The notes beneath the pieces are model-generated. The model did no database searches, was not told the origin of the DNA, and was given only the letters and a program-made list of their open reading frames with translations. The translations under genes and the position numbers were made by a program. From Hymenobacter sp. BT188 (lineage in GTDB: Bacteria; Bacteroidota; Bacteroidia; Cytophagales; Hymenobacteraceae), in assembly GCF_014333585.1 (NCBI RefSeq), contig NZ_JACSCW010000004.1, positions 434,001 to 498,000 on the forward strand: 64,000 bases of DNA. The letters run 5' to 3'. This document shows positions 27,171 to 35,658 of the stretch, one piece after another; the stretch's first letter is position 1; each line of letters starts with the position of its first letter.

Positions 27171-28112
27171 CTAAGACTTAAAGGTGCTCTTGATTTGGTC
27201 TGAAATACCAGACTCGGCCATTTTGTAACCCTGTAAAAGCATATTACAAATAGCCAGCGGCGTACTCACTCCGTGCCCAATGATAGCATTATCATTTATG
27301 CCCAAGATAGGACTGCCACCAAAAGCTTCATAATTGAAGTTGTCAAAGAAGGGGTCGTGCATCTTCTTCTCATTCAAAATCTCATAAATGGATTCTGCCA
27401 TCTTCAATAATACGTTGCCTGTGTAGCCGTCGCAAATGATTACGTCGGCTTTGGAGTTGAAAAGGTCACGCCCTTCGATATTGCCGATAAACTGCACGTG
27501 CGGATTTACCTTCAATAATTGATAAGCAGCCTGCGTTAAGGTTGTGCCTTTGCCCTCTTCCTCACCCAGGTTCATCAAACCCACTTTAGGGGTTTCAATA
27601 CCTAACACATAATGCGCATAGAGCGAGCCCAGTTCGCCAAATTGCTCGAGCATTTCTGGTTTGCACTCAGCATTGGCTCCTACATCTAGCAAAATGCCTT
27701 GCCCACCTGATAGCTTCGGAACGAAGTTCGCAATGGCTGGCCGCAATACGCCGGGTACAGCTTTCACGCTGAACATAGCGCCCACCAGCATAGCGCCTGT
27801 GCTACCGGCTGAGCAGAATGCATCTAACTCGCCAGCGTGCAACATTCGATAACCTACGGCAATGCTGGAATCCTGCTTCTGCTGGTAAGCTTTGGCGGGA
27901 TGCTCACCCATCGCAATTACTTGCGTGGCCGGGATAAATAGGAGGTCGGCAGCGGCGGCGCCGTGCTGTTGGAGCAAAGGGCGCACGGCCTCTTCCTGGC
28001 CGATGAGCACAATCTGAGCCGCACCGTTTAGCTGCTGGGCAGCCATTACGGCACCATCGACGGCAGCCTGGGGGGCAAAATCGCCCCCCATTGCGTCCAG
28101 GGCTATCTTCAT
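27171..28112 (-). CDS. plsX: Phosphate acyltransferase PlsX
   Basis: PlsX converts acyl-ACP to acyl-phosphate for phospholipid synthesis. The protein begins MKIALDAMGGDFAPQAAVDGA, which is the family signature, and has GSTGAMLVGA, LLDVGANAECKPE and DVIICDGYTGNVLLKM. At 313 residues its length is normal. The codons for AMGGDFAPQA contain two copies of the GCCCCCC motif back to back (28070-28089). rpmF lies upstream and fabH downstream, the common rpmF-plsX-fabH order. Confidence 0.97.
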   Translation of the reverse strand: MKIALDAMGGDFAPQAAVDGAVMAAQQLNGAAQIVLIGQEEAVRPLLQQHGAAAADLLFIPATQVIAMGEHPAKAYQQKQDSSIAVGYRMLHAGELDAFCSAGSTGAMLVGAMFSVKAVPGVLRPAIANFVPKLSGGQGILLDVGANAECKPEMLEQFGELGSLYAHYVLGIETPKVGLMNLGEEEGKGTTLTQAAYQLLKVNPHVQFIGNIEGRDLFNSKADVIICDGYTGNVLLKMAESIYEILNEKKMHDPFFDNFNYEAFGGSPILGINDNAIIGHGVSTPLAICNMLLQGYKMAESGISDQIKSTFKS

Positions 28113-28185
28113 GTACAGGAAATCAAGGGGAGTACGGAGTCGAAAAGGCGGGCTGGCATGCAGACGCTACCAGCAAAGCGAGGGC

Positions 28186-28410
28186 TTATTCTTCGTCCTC
28201 GGTTGGGGCGGCTGCAGCGGCGATTGGAGCGAAGTCCTTTACTGCTACTTTGCCGTGTAAATACAAGTCGCCATCTACTACGTACGCTTTGTGGCGCAAG
28301 TGAGTCTCGCCAGTGGTTTGGCAGATAGAAATAGCCTTTGGAGTTAGCTTGTCGTGAGTGCGACGCTTGTCGCGGCGGGTCGAGGACTGGCGGCGCTTAG
28401 GATGTGCCAT
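28186..28410 (-). CDS. rpmF: 50S ribosomal protein L32
   Basis: The protein starts MAHPKRRQSSTRRDKRRTHD, the L32 signature, and continues with the C-terminal strand segment LRHKAYVVDGDLYL. The zinc-ribbon cysteines are reduced: only ICQTTG shows one Cys, so this is the zinc-independent form. At 74 residues it carries an Ala/Pro/acidic tail longer than in E. coli. It lies between the DUF177 gene and plsX. Confidence 0.95.
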   Translation of the reverse strand: MAHPKRRQSSTRRDKRRTHDKLTPKAISICQTTGETHLRHKAYVVDGDLYLHGKVAVKDFAPIAAAAAPTEDEE

Positions 28411-28471
28411 GGGAAATTATGAAAGTTGAATGTGAATTTAAAAGGGAGAAAGTCGAATTGACAGGATAGGC

Positions 28472-28999
28472 TTAATTGAGATTCCGTAGCGCGTCCCAAC
28501 GTGGGTCAGAATTGTCTTCGTCCTCATCGTCAGCCTGCCGAGTCGTGAAAATGAGCTTGGCGTCAGCGTCAGGATTATCATCGGGCTCGTTCTGGAAACG
28601 CGGATGTAGCTTCTTCATCGGAATGGCTAACCCAATGTAATCGAACAAGTGCTGAGCAATAGGGAGGGTTTGGGTATCAGGCGTGATTTGCAGCACGTCG
28701 TCGTCCAACTCTAAGTATTGGTCGCCAAAGCGTACGCGCAATTGATGGCGCACATCAATGGGTTGGTCAAAATCTTCCAGGCTCCGGTCGCAAATAAGAC
28801 GCACGGTGCCCTTGATGTGAAAGTCGAGCGTCAGCAGTAAATCCGTTTTGGTCAACTCCACATCAGCATGAAGTTGGCCATCCTGAATCAACTGTTGATC
28901 AAACTGCTCGAAAAAAGCTCTACCCAGCTCGAACGCAAAATGGTGCGTTTTATGGGCCAGTTTAGCAATAGCTATGTCGTATTGCGAGTCCTTCTTCAC
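28472..28999 (-). CDS. DUF177 (YceD) family protein
   Basis: This 175-residue protein belongs to the YceD/DUF177 family, whose members are found next to rpmF in most bacteria and in several lineages are needed for 23S rRNA accumulation. Seen: the VRLICDRSLEDFDQPI segment with the single conserved Cys, FDYIGLAIPMKKLH and the acidic ending RQADDEDEDNSDPRWDALRNL. The two-Cys pairs found in many homologues are not present. It is the first gene of the operon that runs to accC. Confidence 0.88.
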   Translation of the reverse strand: MKKDSQYDIAIAKLAHKTHHFAFELGRAFFEQFDQQLIQDGQLHADVELTKTDLLLTLDFHIKGTVRLICDRSLEDFDQPIDVRHQLRVRFGDQYLELDDDVLQITPDTQTLPIAQHLFDYIGLAIPMKKLHPRFQNEPDDNPDADAKLIFTTRQADDEDEDNSDPRWDALRNLN

Positions 29000-29021
29000 G
29001 GTTGAGATTTATAGCAGGGGG

Positions 29022-29029
29022 CAAAAGTA
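29022..29029 (-). promoter_or_regulatory. -10 element for the DUF177-rpmF-plsX-fabH operon
   Basis: Minus-strand TACTTTTG fits TAnnTTTG, 23 bases before the ATG of the DUF177 gene. No TTTG -33 box is clear. Confidence 0.4.
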
Positions 29030-29074
29030 GGAAGATTTTGCCGTTTTTTAAAGCAGAGAAGCGGTATTGAGCAG

Positions 29075-29443
29075 CTATGCGTTTTTCAGAATGAAATCGG
29101 AAGGGATGCCGAGACGCTCATACAGGCGTTTGGCCAGATCGAGCGTAACTCGGCGCTTGCCACTCAGAATCTGTGAAAGTCGTCCGGCGGGCACTTCCAG
29201 CAGTTGCGCCAAATCTTTCTGCTTGAGGCGCATTTGCTGTCGTTTTAGCTCAATCATCTCAGCAAGTGAGGTTGGCAGATTTGGAATGGGAAGCAGCCCT
29301 AATTTGCCTTCATAGGTGTCGATGCTTATGATCAACTCCCGAAACTCGGCCTCCAGCGCGGCGTTGCCCTCAACTCCAGCAGTTGCCAGCGCGTCGAGGC
29401 GACGCAGGGCAATGCGATAGTCAGTAGGGGTTTGAAGCACCAT
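29075..29443 (-). CDS. HigA-like XRE-family regulator without adjacent toxin
   Basis: A 122-residue protein with an N-terminal helical region (TDYRIALRRLDALATAG) and a Cro/CI-type HTH at about residues 68-118: MRLKQKDLAQLLEVPAGRLSQ and LSGKRRVTLDLAKRLYERL. This arrangement is that of HigA-like antitoxins (COG5499). A HigB-type toxin would normally lie just upstream, but 29444-29672 has no such frame, so this is a solitary regulator or a broken pair. It has the best promoter match of the window, a TTTG, 19 bases, TAGTTTTG arrangement. Confidence 0.85.
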   Translation of the reverse strand: MVLQTPTDYRIALRRLDALATAGVEGNAALEAEFRELIISIDTYEGKLGLLPIPNLPTSLAEMIELKRQQMRLKQKDLAQLLEVPAGRLSQILSGKRRVTLDLAKRLYERLGIPSDFILKNA

Positions 29444-29496
29444 GAAAACGAGATAAAAGCAAAACGGAACCGAAGTGGCTCCGCTTATTTCTGTCG

Positions 29497-29527
29497 CAAA
29501 ACTACAGCTGAATTTTAAAAGAACAAA
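29497..29527 (-). promoter_or_regulatory. Complete Bacteroidota promoter for the HigA-like gene
   Basis: On the minus strand TTTG (29527-29524), a 19-base spacer, then TAGTTTTG (29504-29497). Both boxes and the spacing fit the phylum consensus. The start codon is 54 bases on. Confidence 0.65.
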
Positions 29528-29624
29528 TTATATTTCGTTTATAGAAAGAAAGTTTCGGTTTAGTGCTGTATAGGTTGGCTTAATAAGAAATGGGTCATTT
29601 CTGTTAGGAAAGAGCTGCTGGGCG

Positions 29625-29664
29625 CAAAAAAAAGCCCCCAGCCTTGCCTTGGGAGGCTTTTTAT
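29625..29664. terminator. Intrinsic terminator downstream of pdxA
   Basis: AAAAGCCCCCAG pairs with CTTGGGAGGCTTTT, with long A/T runs on both sides. The C run has five bases, one fewer than the standard motif. Confidence 0.75.
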
Positions 29665-29672
29665 CTTAGTGG

Positions 29673-30695
29673 CTAACGTCGTTTCTCTACTACTAGCCCT
29701 TGCCGTTGGCGAACTAAGTCACAAGCTAGATAAAGGGCTTCCCGAAATGAGGTTTCATCTGCTTTGAATGTGCCTGCCAGGCCGTAGGCTGTGCCGTGGT
29801 CAGGAGAAGTGCGCACGATGGGTAAGCCGGCTGTAAAGTTCACCCCTCTCTCAAAAGCCAGCGTTTTGAATGGAATCAAACCCTGGTCATGATATAAAGC
29901 CAGTGTTGCATCGAACTGGTGGTATTGGCGAGTACCAAAGTAGCCGTCGGCAGGGAAGGGGCCATAAACCAAGTGGCCTTCTTCCAAGAATTGATGAATG
30001 ACGGGCGTCACGGTATCAGCTTCTTCAGTGCCTAGCAAGCCTTTCTCCCCAGCATGCGGGTTCAAACCCAATACAGCTACACGAGGCTTTTGAATCCCAA
30101 AATCCTGCCGCAGGGAGGTTAGCAAAATCCGCAGCTTCTTTATTAAAAGCTCCTTCGTTACTCTGCTTGAAACGTCTTTCAATGGAATGTGACCCGTCAC
30201 AGTGGCCACGCGCAGATCTTCGCTTACCAAGAACATCAGGCTCTCAGGGGCTCCGAAAAAACTGGTCAAAAATTCCGTGTGGCCGGGGTAGCGGAAGTCG
30301 TCGGCCTGGGTATTCTCTTTACTAATGGGTGCCGTTACAATGCCATCCAACAAGCCTTCCTTTAAATCGCGGCAGGCAGCCAACAATGATTGCCGGGCGG
30401 CAGTACCACTAGCTGCACTGGGCTGACCCGGCGTAAGCACAAAGTCTTCGTCCCAACACGTAACGGCGTTGGGTTTGCCAGTAGCAATATCGGCGGCGGC
30501 GCGCACTTGGCGGAACGTTAGCGGCTCGGTGCGCTCTTCCGTCGGGAAATCGTCGAAGAGCACCGTGGCAGTGCCATAAACTACCGGCGTGCAGTACTTA
30601 AGCAAGCGCACATCGCGCAGGGTTTTGTAAATGATTTCGGGTCCGATACCGGCGAGGTCGCCGACAGAAATGCCGAGGCGTGGCAATTGGGACAT
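29673..30695 (-). CDS. pdxA: 4-hydroxythreonine-4-phosphate dehydrogenase
   Basis: PdxA oxidises 4-phosphohydroxythreonine in pyridoxal phosphate synthesis. Seen: GISVGDLAGIGPEIIYK at the N-terminus, PISKEN, YPGHTEFL with a metal-binding His, LNPHAGEKGLLG with a second, and LYHDQGLIPFK with a third. The length of 340 is normal. It ends at a terminator and begins 69 bases downstream of the aminopeptidase gene on the same strand. Confidence 0.95.
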   Translation of the reverse strand: MSQLPRLGISVGDLAGIGPEIIYKTLRDVRLLKYCTPVVYGTATVLFDDFPTEERTEPLTFRQVRAAADIATGKPNAVTCWDEDFVLTPGQPSAASGTAARQSLLAACRDLKEGLLDGIVTAPISKENTQADDFRYPGHTEFLTSFFGAPESLMFLVSEDLRVATVTGHIPLKDVSSRVTKELLIKKLRILLTSLRQDFGIQKPRVAVLGLNPHAGEKGLLGTEEADTVTPVIHQFLEEGHLVYGPFPADGYFGTRQYHQFDATLALYHDQGLIPFKTLAFERGVNFTAGLPIVRTSPDHGTAYGLAGTFKADETSFREALYLACDLVRQRQGLVVEKRR

Positions 30696-30763
30696 GGGGT
30701 GGAGCTAGGGAATTGGGAGGATTGAATTCCTCGTCTTAATAAGAAAAGGGAGAGCGAGATGCG

Positions 30764-32218
30764 TTAGTACGTGCTTTTCAAAAAGTCATACAACAGCCGC
30801 ACACTGGTGCCTGTGCCGCCTTTGCCACGGTAGCTGTCGGGGGCCGTGAGGAAGGCTGGGCCGGCAATATCTAAGTGAATCCAAGGCGTGCCTTCGATGA
30901 AGCGCTCCAGAAATTTGCCTGCCGAGATGGCACCAGCTTCAGCTTTGCCCAGATTGTTGATGTCAGCAATATCAGACTTGATATGCTCGGCGTATTCTTC
31001 CCAAAGCGGTAGCTCCACAATGCGCTCGTGGGTGCGGTTGCCTGCTTGCTTAAGCTGAAGCATGCGCTCATCGCCAGCGGTGCCCATTGCTACCAAGCCC
31101 TCTTTACCTACAGCGCGAGCAGCGGAGCCGGTAAGGGTAGCAATGTCGAAAACCAGCTCTGGCTCGTATTTGCGAGCGAAGCTGAGCGCATCAGCCAAAA
31201 TCAGACGACCTTCTGCATCGGTATTGAGGACTTCAACCGTAAGGCCACTGTGCATTTCGAGCACGTCGCCGGGCACGAAGGCCAAGCCACCAGGCCGGTT
31301 GTCGGTGGCAGGTACCAAACCGATTACATGCAGCGGTATTTTATTTTTAGCGAGTGCATACAGCACGCCCGTTACGGCTGCGCCGCCCGCCATGTCACAC
31401 TTCATCATGTCCATGGAGTTGGGCGTAGGCTTTAGGCTCAGGCCACCCGTATCGAAGACTACGCCCTTGCCCACGAGCACGTAGGGCTTCTCGTTTTTGG
31501 CCCCCTCCGGTTTGTACTCCATTATAGTGAAGGTCGGCGGCTCGGGGCTGCCCAGGTTTACGGCGATAAGCCCGCCCATACGCAGCGCTTCGATACGGGC
31601 GAGGTCCAGAATATCGGTGTGAAAACCAGCGTCTTCGCCCGCCGCCGCCATTCGCTCCGCAAATTGGATGGCGTTGAGGCGGTTGAGCGGCTCATTAACG
31701 AGGTCACGTGCCAGAGACACGCCTTGCAGTATGCCTTCCAACTCCTGAACTGTCTCGGCCTGGAGGTTCGCACCCACCAGATTTACTTTTGTGAGGGGGG
31801 CATTTTGACGTGATTTCTCGTCCGTTTTATAGCCTCCAAACTGATACGCAGTCAGGTAGATGCCTTCTGCAAGCGGTAGGGCGCCGGTGCTAGCTGTGGT
31901 CAGGTCCTGAATAAAAAGCTCGGTTACTTTATCCGCTTTAAGCGATGCGTGCAGCTTGTGGCCAGCCTTGCGCAAGTCCTCCGCTACCAGCTCAGGAGTG
32001 GCTTTGGCAGCGGCTACTATAAAGTAATGACGATGGGAGAAGTGATTGACGGTGATAAACTTATTATCGGCAGTGAGCTGCTCGTGCACATAGTTTCGAG
32101 CCGCCTCAGGCAGGTCGGTGAGGGCACTGGGGGGCAATTCACGAGTACCGGCGGGTAGCACGAAAACAGTATCGGCGCCTGTGGGCACCGTGGAAGCGTA
32201 CGTGAGTTGAAGGGCCAT
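30764..32218 (-). CDS. Leucyl aminopeptidase (M17)
   Basis: This is a cytosolic dizinc aminopeptidase. The C-terminal M17 domain has VGKGVVFDTGGLSLKP, MKCDMAGGAAVTG, VLNTDAEGRLILADAL and DIATLTGSA, which supply the metal ligands and the catalytic Lys/Arg. I prefer the ATG at 32218 (MALQLTYASTVP). The one at 32248 would add MPFTSVLLLF, a hydrophobic start unlike this cytoplasmic family. The N-terminal macro-like domain covers about residues 1-160. It is divergent from rsmA. Confidence 0.94.
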   Translation of the reverse strand: MALQLTYASTVPTGADTVFVLPAGTRELPPSALTDLPEAARNYVHEQLTADNKFITVNHFSHRHYFIVAAAKATPELVAEDLRKAGHKLHASLKADKVTELFIQDLTTASTGALPLAEGIYLTAYQFGGYKTDEKSRQNAPLTKVNLVGANLQAETVQELEGILQGVSLARDLVNEPLNRLNAIQFAERMAAAGEDAGFHTDILDLARIEALRMGGLIAVNLGSPEPPTFTIMEYKPEGAKNEKPYVLVGKGVVFDTGGLSLKPTPNSMDMMKCDMAGGAAVTGVLYALAKNKIPLHVIGLVPATDNRPGGLAFVPGDVLEMHSGLTVEVLNTDAEGRLILADALSFARKYEPELVFDIATLTGSAARAVGKEGLVAMGTAGDERMLQLKQAGNRTHERIVELPLWEEYAEHIKSDIADINNLGKAEAGAISAGKFLERFIEGTPWIHLDIAGPAFLTAPDSYRGKGGTGTSVRLLYDFLKSTY

Positions 32219-32422
32219 AAACAGCAGAAGGACGGAAGTGAAAGGCATAAGCCCACCGACAGGCGTATCTTTGGGCGCCGCAAGGTAGGCGTTTTCGCAG
32301 GGAGCAGAAAAATCAAAAGCTGAGACTCAGAGGTTCGCATCTGGAAGCTCAAGGTAGCAGCGGCTTTTTCTGGCTTTCTCCCGGCTCTCAGCCTGTGGCT
32401 TTTCACTTTTAGACTTTGTCAT

Positions 32423-33229
32423 TTGGACCACGTTAGCCCCAAAAAACACCTCGGTCAACATTTTCTGGCCGACCCCAATATTGCCCGAAATATCGTGGAC
32501 GCTTTGCGTTTGCCCGATGGGGTGGCCCACGTGCTCGAAATTGGCCCAGGTATGGGCGTTCTCACGGGTAATCTGCTGCAGAATCCGGCTTATGAGACGA
32601 GCGTGGTGGAAATTGACCGCGAGTCGGTGGCTTATCTGGAGCGTAATTTTTCCTCGCTTGGGGGGCGAATTATCTCCGCCGACTTCCTGCGGCAGGATCT
32701 GAGCCAGCTGTTTCCCGGTAAGCCGCTGAGCATCATTGGTAATTTTCCTTACAACATTTCCACCCAGATTTACTTTCAGGTGCTGGCCCACCGTCAGCAG
32801 GTGCGTGAGGTGGTGGGCATGCTGCAAAAGGAAGTAGCTGAACGCATTGCTGAACCGCCGGGCTCTAAAGCGTACGGCATCCTGAGTGTGCTGGTGCAGG
32901 CATACTATACCGTGGAAATGCTGTTTGCGGTGCCGCCCCATGTGTTTGTTCCGCCGCCCAAGGTGCAGTCAGCTGTTATTCGGCTTACCCGCAACAGCAC
33001 CGAGCGGCTGGATTGCGATGAGAAGCTGTTTTTTCGGGTGGTGAAGCAGGCTTTCCAAACCCGCCGCAAAACCTTGCGCAATGCGCTGAAGCCGTTCGGT
33101 TTGCCCCCCGAAGTTACATCTGATCCTATCTTCGATAAGCGCGCTGAGCAGCTAGGTGTGGCCGAGTTTGTGGGCCTAACCAAACTAGTCGAGCAGCATC
33201 AGCAGAATGAAGCTCAGGCTGCGGAGTAA
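32423..33229 (+). CDS. rsmA: 16S rRNA dimethyladenosine transferase
   Basis: RsmA (KsgA) dimethylates two adenines near the 3' end of 16S rRNA during 30S assembly. The SAM-binding motif EIGPGMGVLT, the acidic VVEIDRESVAYL, the catalytic IGNFPYNIS (NxPY) and LVQAYYTVEMLF are all present. KKHLGQHFLADPN near the N-terminus is typical. Length 268 is normal. A -10-like TATCTTTG lies at 32266-32273, 150 bases upstream, between this gene and the divergent aminopeptidase gene. Confidence 0.96.
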   Translation: MDHVSPKKHLGQHFLADPNIARNIVDALRLPDGVAHVLEIGPGMGVLTGNLLQNPAYETSVVEIDRESVAYLERNFSSLGGRIISADFLRQDLSQLFPGKPLSIIGNFPYNISTQIYFQVLAHRQQVREVVGMLQKEVAERIAEPPGSKAYGILSVLVQAYYTVEMLFAVPPHVFVPPPKVQSAVIRLTRNSTERLDCDEKLFFRVVKQAFQTRRKTLRNALKPFGLPPEVTSDPIFDKRAEQLGVAEFVGLTKLVEQHQQNEAQAAE

Positions 33230-33328
33230 GCTTAGCGGGCTTCGATACTTGCTTATCACCTATTAATAAGGTGTGTCAGTAGTCGCCAGACAGTAGGGCA
33301 TCCTGAAAACAGTAAAAACTATCCAATC

Positions 33329-34285
33329 ATGTCCCTTTGTCTCGTCGTCGACGATTTGCATCCATCCTGGCAAAGCCTTTTTCAGGAAATCAATCTCACC
33401 ACCCACTACCGGCCCGATCTGACGGCGGCGGAAGTGCCTGCGGCGTTGGCAGCACATGCGTATGAGGGATTGGTGGTGCGAAGCAAGGTGCGCGTGACGG
33501 CTAAGTTATTAGCTCATTGCCCAGGGCTGCGCTACGTGGCCCGGGCCGGGGCCGGGGTAGATAATATAGATGAAGCAGCCATGCAGGCGGCGGGCGTGAC
33601 GCTCCTGAACGCGCCCGAAGGTAACCGGGACGCGGTGGGTGAATTCGCTTTGGGCCTGCTACTAGCATTGCTGCGCAATATTCCCCGGGCCGATCAGGAA
33701 GTGCGCCAGAATATCTGGCAGCGTGAGGCCAACCGAGGGGAGGAGTTGGGGGGCAAAGTTGTCGGGATAATTGGCTACGGAAATATGGGGCGGGCCTTCG
33801 CTCAGCGGCTCACCAGTTTTGGCTGCACCGTGCTGGCTTATGACAACGACCCCACCTGCGCGCCCGACCACCAAGCCACGCTCGTGACCTTAAGTGAATT
33901 GCAGCAGCGAGCGGAGGTGCTGAGTCTGCACATTCCGTATTCAGTGCCGAATCACCATTTTGTGAATGAGGCCATGTTGCTGGGTTTTCGCAATCCCATT
34001 TGGCTGCTCAATACCGCTCGGGGCGAAGTGCTGGATCAGGCAGCTGTGGTGCGGGGCTTGCAAAGTGGGCAGGTGCGAGGCGCCGCCCTTGATGTTCTCG
34101 AAAATGAGAAGCTCAATACGCTCACGCCAGCCCAGCAGACGACGTTCGATTTTCTGAAAAAAGCCCCCCAGGTTATTCTTTCGCCGCATATCGGCGGCTG
34201 GACGCATCAGTCTTACCAGCGCATTAATGAGGTACTGGCCCAAAAAATTGGTGCATTTCTGCGGGCATCGGCGCGGCTCAGCTAG
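33329..34285 (+). CDS. D-2-hydroxyacid dehydrogenase, SerA-like
   Basis: This NAD-dependent enzyme of 318 residues belongs to the D-isomer 2-hydroxyacid dehydrogenase family. Seen: the Rossmann loop GIIGYGNMGRAFAQ, NTARGEVLDQ with the substrate-binding Arg, LDVLENEK with the catalytic Glu and SPHIGGWTHQS with the catalytic His. No ACT domain is present, so it is the short form. Phosphoglycerate is the likeliest substrate, but glyoxylate or hydroxypyruvate reduction is equally possible. greA follows 102 bases downstream. Confidence 0.88.
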   Translation: MSLCLVVDDLHPSWQSLFQEINLTTHYRPDLTAAEVPAALAAHAYEGLVVRSKVRVTAKLLAHCPGLRYVARAGAGVDNIDEAAMQAAGVTLLNAPEGNRDAVGEFALGLLLALLRNIPRADQEVRQNIWQREANRGEELGGKVVGIIGYGNMGRAFAQRLTSFGCTVLAYDNDPTCAPDHQATLVTLSELQQRAEVLSLHIPYSVPNHHFVNEAMLLGFRNPIWLLNTARGEVLDQAAVVRGLQSGQVRGAALDVLENEKLNTLTPAQQTTFDFLKKAPQVILSPHIGGWTHQSYQRINEVLAQKIGAFLRASARLS

Positions 34286-34305
34286 CGTAAGTTGGGCAGG
34301 TTGCG

Positions 34306-34313
34306 TATATTTG
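34306..34313 (+). promoter_or_regulatory. Bacteroidota-type -10 element for greA
   Basis: TATATTTG fits TAnnTTTG and lies 74 bases before the greA ATG, upstream of the leader hairpin. No -33 TTTG was found at the right distance. Confidence 0.4.
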
Positions 34314-34330
34314 TCCTAAACCTGTTGGGG

Positions 34331-34368
34331 AGAACGGTTGGCTTTGCCGACCGTTCTTCTTGTTTTTT
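34331..34368 (+). terminator. Terminator hairpin in the greA leader
   Basis: AGAACGGTTGGC (34331-34342) pairs with GCCGACCGTTCT (34346-34357) with one G-U pair and a TTT loop, followed by a T-rich tract ending in TTTTTT. It ends 20 bases before the greA ATG, so it can act as an attenuator for greA or as a terminator for the upstream gene. Confidence 0.75.
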
Positions 34369-34387
34369 AGCTTACCACCCCACCGTC

Positions 34388-34861
34388 ATGGCCACTGTTA
34401 ATTACTACACACCTGAAGGCCTACAAAAGCTCAAGGACGAGCTCCAGGACCTTAAAATCCGCGGCCGGGCCGAGGCTGCCGAGCAACTGCGCGACGCCCG
34501 CGACAAAGGTGACCTGAGCGAGAATGCGGAGTACGACGCCGCCAAAGACGCGCAAGGTCACCTTGAACTGAAGATCTCCAAGCTTGAAGAAGTTATTGGC
34601 AATGCCCGCGTCATTGATGAATCGAACATCGATGCGAGTAAGGCTTTGATAATGAGTAAAGTCAAGCTTAAAAACATGAAGAACAACATGGTGCTCGACT
34701 ACATTCTGGTAGCCGAAGAAGAAGCCAACCTCGCCGCCGGTAAGATTTCCGTGAAGTCACCGATTGGCAAGGGTCTGCTGGGCTTATCTGTGGGCGACGT
34801 GGCCGAAATCACGGTGCCGGCTGGTAAGCTGCAATTTCAGATTCTGGAGATTTCGCGCTAA
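34388..34861 (+). CDS. greA: Transcription elongation factor GreA
   Basis: GreA rescues backtracked RNA polymerase by stimulating transcript cleavage. The N-terminal coiled coil has YYTPEGLQKLKDELQDLK and the tip acidic residues in LSENAEYDAAKD. The C-terminal domain has GKISVKSPIGKGLLGLSVGD, the family signature. Starting at the ATG 34388 (MATVNYYTPEG) the protein has 157 residues, the normal size; the longer frame from 34292 would run through the leader hairpin and is rejected. Confidence 0.96.
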   Translation: MATVNYYTPEGLQKLKDELQDLKIRGRAEAAEQLRDARDKGDLSENAEYDAAKDAQGHLELKISKLEEVIGNARVIDESNIDASKALIMSKVKLKNMKNNMVLDYILVAEEEANLAAGKISVKSPIGKGLLGLSVGDVAEITVPAGKLQFQILEISR

Positions 34862-34886
34862 GCACTGTAGCGTACTGACAATAGGA

Positions 34887-34923
34887 GCAAAGAGGCGAGA
34901 CTGGAACGGTCTCGCCTCTTTGC
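34887..34923 (+). terminator. Terminator after greA
   Basis: A perfect 15-bp stem (GCAAAGAGGCGAGAC at 34887-34901 with 34909-34923) with a seven-base loop. The T-run is short and partly inside the stem. Confidence 0.7.
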
Positions 34924-34995
34924 GTTCCAGCTTATTTCTACCTTGCTAGGACATTTTTCTATTTTCCCTGATATATCCACTGCTCACGGTACTTT

Positions 34996-35547
34996 ATGAA
35001 AACCTTCCTTGGAGTGAGTAGCATGATCCTATTAGGCATGTTTGGTTGCCAAAAAGAGAAAAACCCACTCGATACGCTACCGGAAGCCACCCAGACTGGG
35101 GCGGGTACCGTCGGCTGGCTCCAGGATGGGAGGGCCTATCAACCCACCACGGATGCCTTCAACAGCCGGGCGGTCATTGTCTCGCGCTTCTCCGATGGCA
35201 CTATGGACTTTCTTTTCGTCCACAATCAAGCGAAGCACAACCGCTACATTATCCTTAACGTCCGAAAGGTGCGAGCGCCAGGCCGCTACCTTTTTAATGA
35301 GGTAGCGCGGCCCTCCTTTCCCAACACGACGCCGGCCTACGCGAACTACAGCACTTCTAATCCCGAGCCTAGTGCCGAGTACCTGACCGGCCCTACGGCC
35401 ACGGGCCAACTTACGGTCACGCGCCTCGACTCGGTGGCGAAGATCATCTCGGGTACCTTCGAGTTCACGGCTCAAAAAACGAGTGGGGAAGGGCCGGAAA
35501 CCGTGCGCCTCACCAATGGCCGCTTTGACTTACAGTATCAACCGTAA
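34996..35547 (+). CDS. Putative lipoprotein, DUF6252-like
   Basis: A 183-residue exported protein. The N-terminus MKTFLGVSSMILLGMFGC is a lipoprotein signal with Cys18 as the acylation site. The body is a beta-rich domain with GTVGWLQDGRAYQP near the start, and SGTFEFTA and GRFDLQYQP at the end. This pattern (a small-sample layout of WxxDG..., GTFEF..., GRFD) resembles the DUF6252 family of Bacteroidota lipoproteins, but I hold that assignment loosely. It lies alone between a terminator and the HIT gene. Confidence 0.65.
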   Translation: MKTFLGVSSMILLGMFGCQKEKNPLDTLPEATQTGAGTVGWLQDGRAYQPTTDAFNSRAVIVSRFSDGTMDFLFVHNQAKHNRYIILNVRKVRAPGRYLFNEVARPSFPNTTPAYANYSTSNPEPSAEYLTGPTATGQLTVTRLDSVAKIISGTFEFTAQKTSGEGPETVRLTNGRFDLQYQP

Positions 35548-35563
35548 TTACCTTCAGTGTAGG

Positions 35564-35598
35564 CTTGTCCGTATAGGAGGCACAGACACATACCTTCG
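35564..35598 (+). promoter_or_regulatory. Candidate promoter of the HIT-NuiA fusion gene
   Basis: CTTG at 35564-35567, a 23-base spacer, then TACCTTCG at 35591-35598 (one mismatch to TAnnTTTG). The ATG is at 35659. Confidence 0.35.
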
Positions 35599-35658
35599 TA
35601 GTCCGTGGTGTATATTCCAGAGCACGTAGGATATTCTGACCACCATAAACCATTCGCC

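Noticed and set aside
32327..32941. 204-residue open frame opposite rsmA
   Set aside because: rsmA motifs are complete on the plus strand, so this is a shadow.
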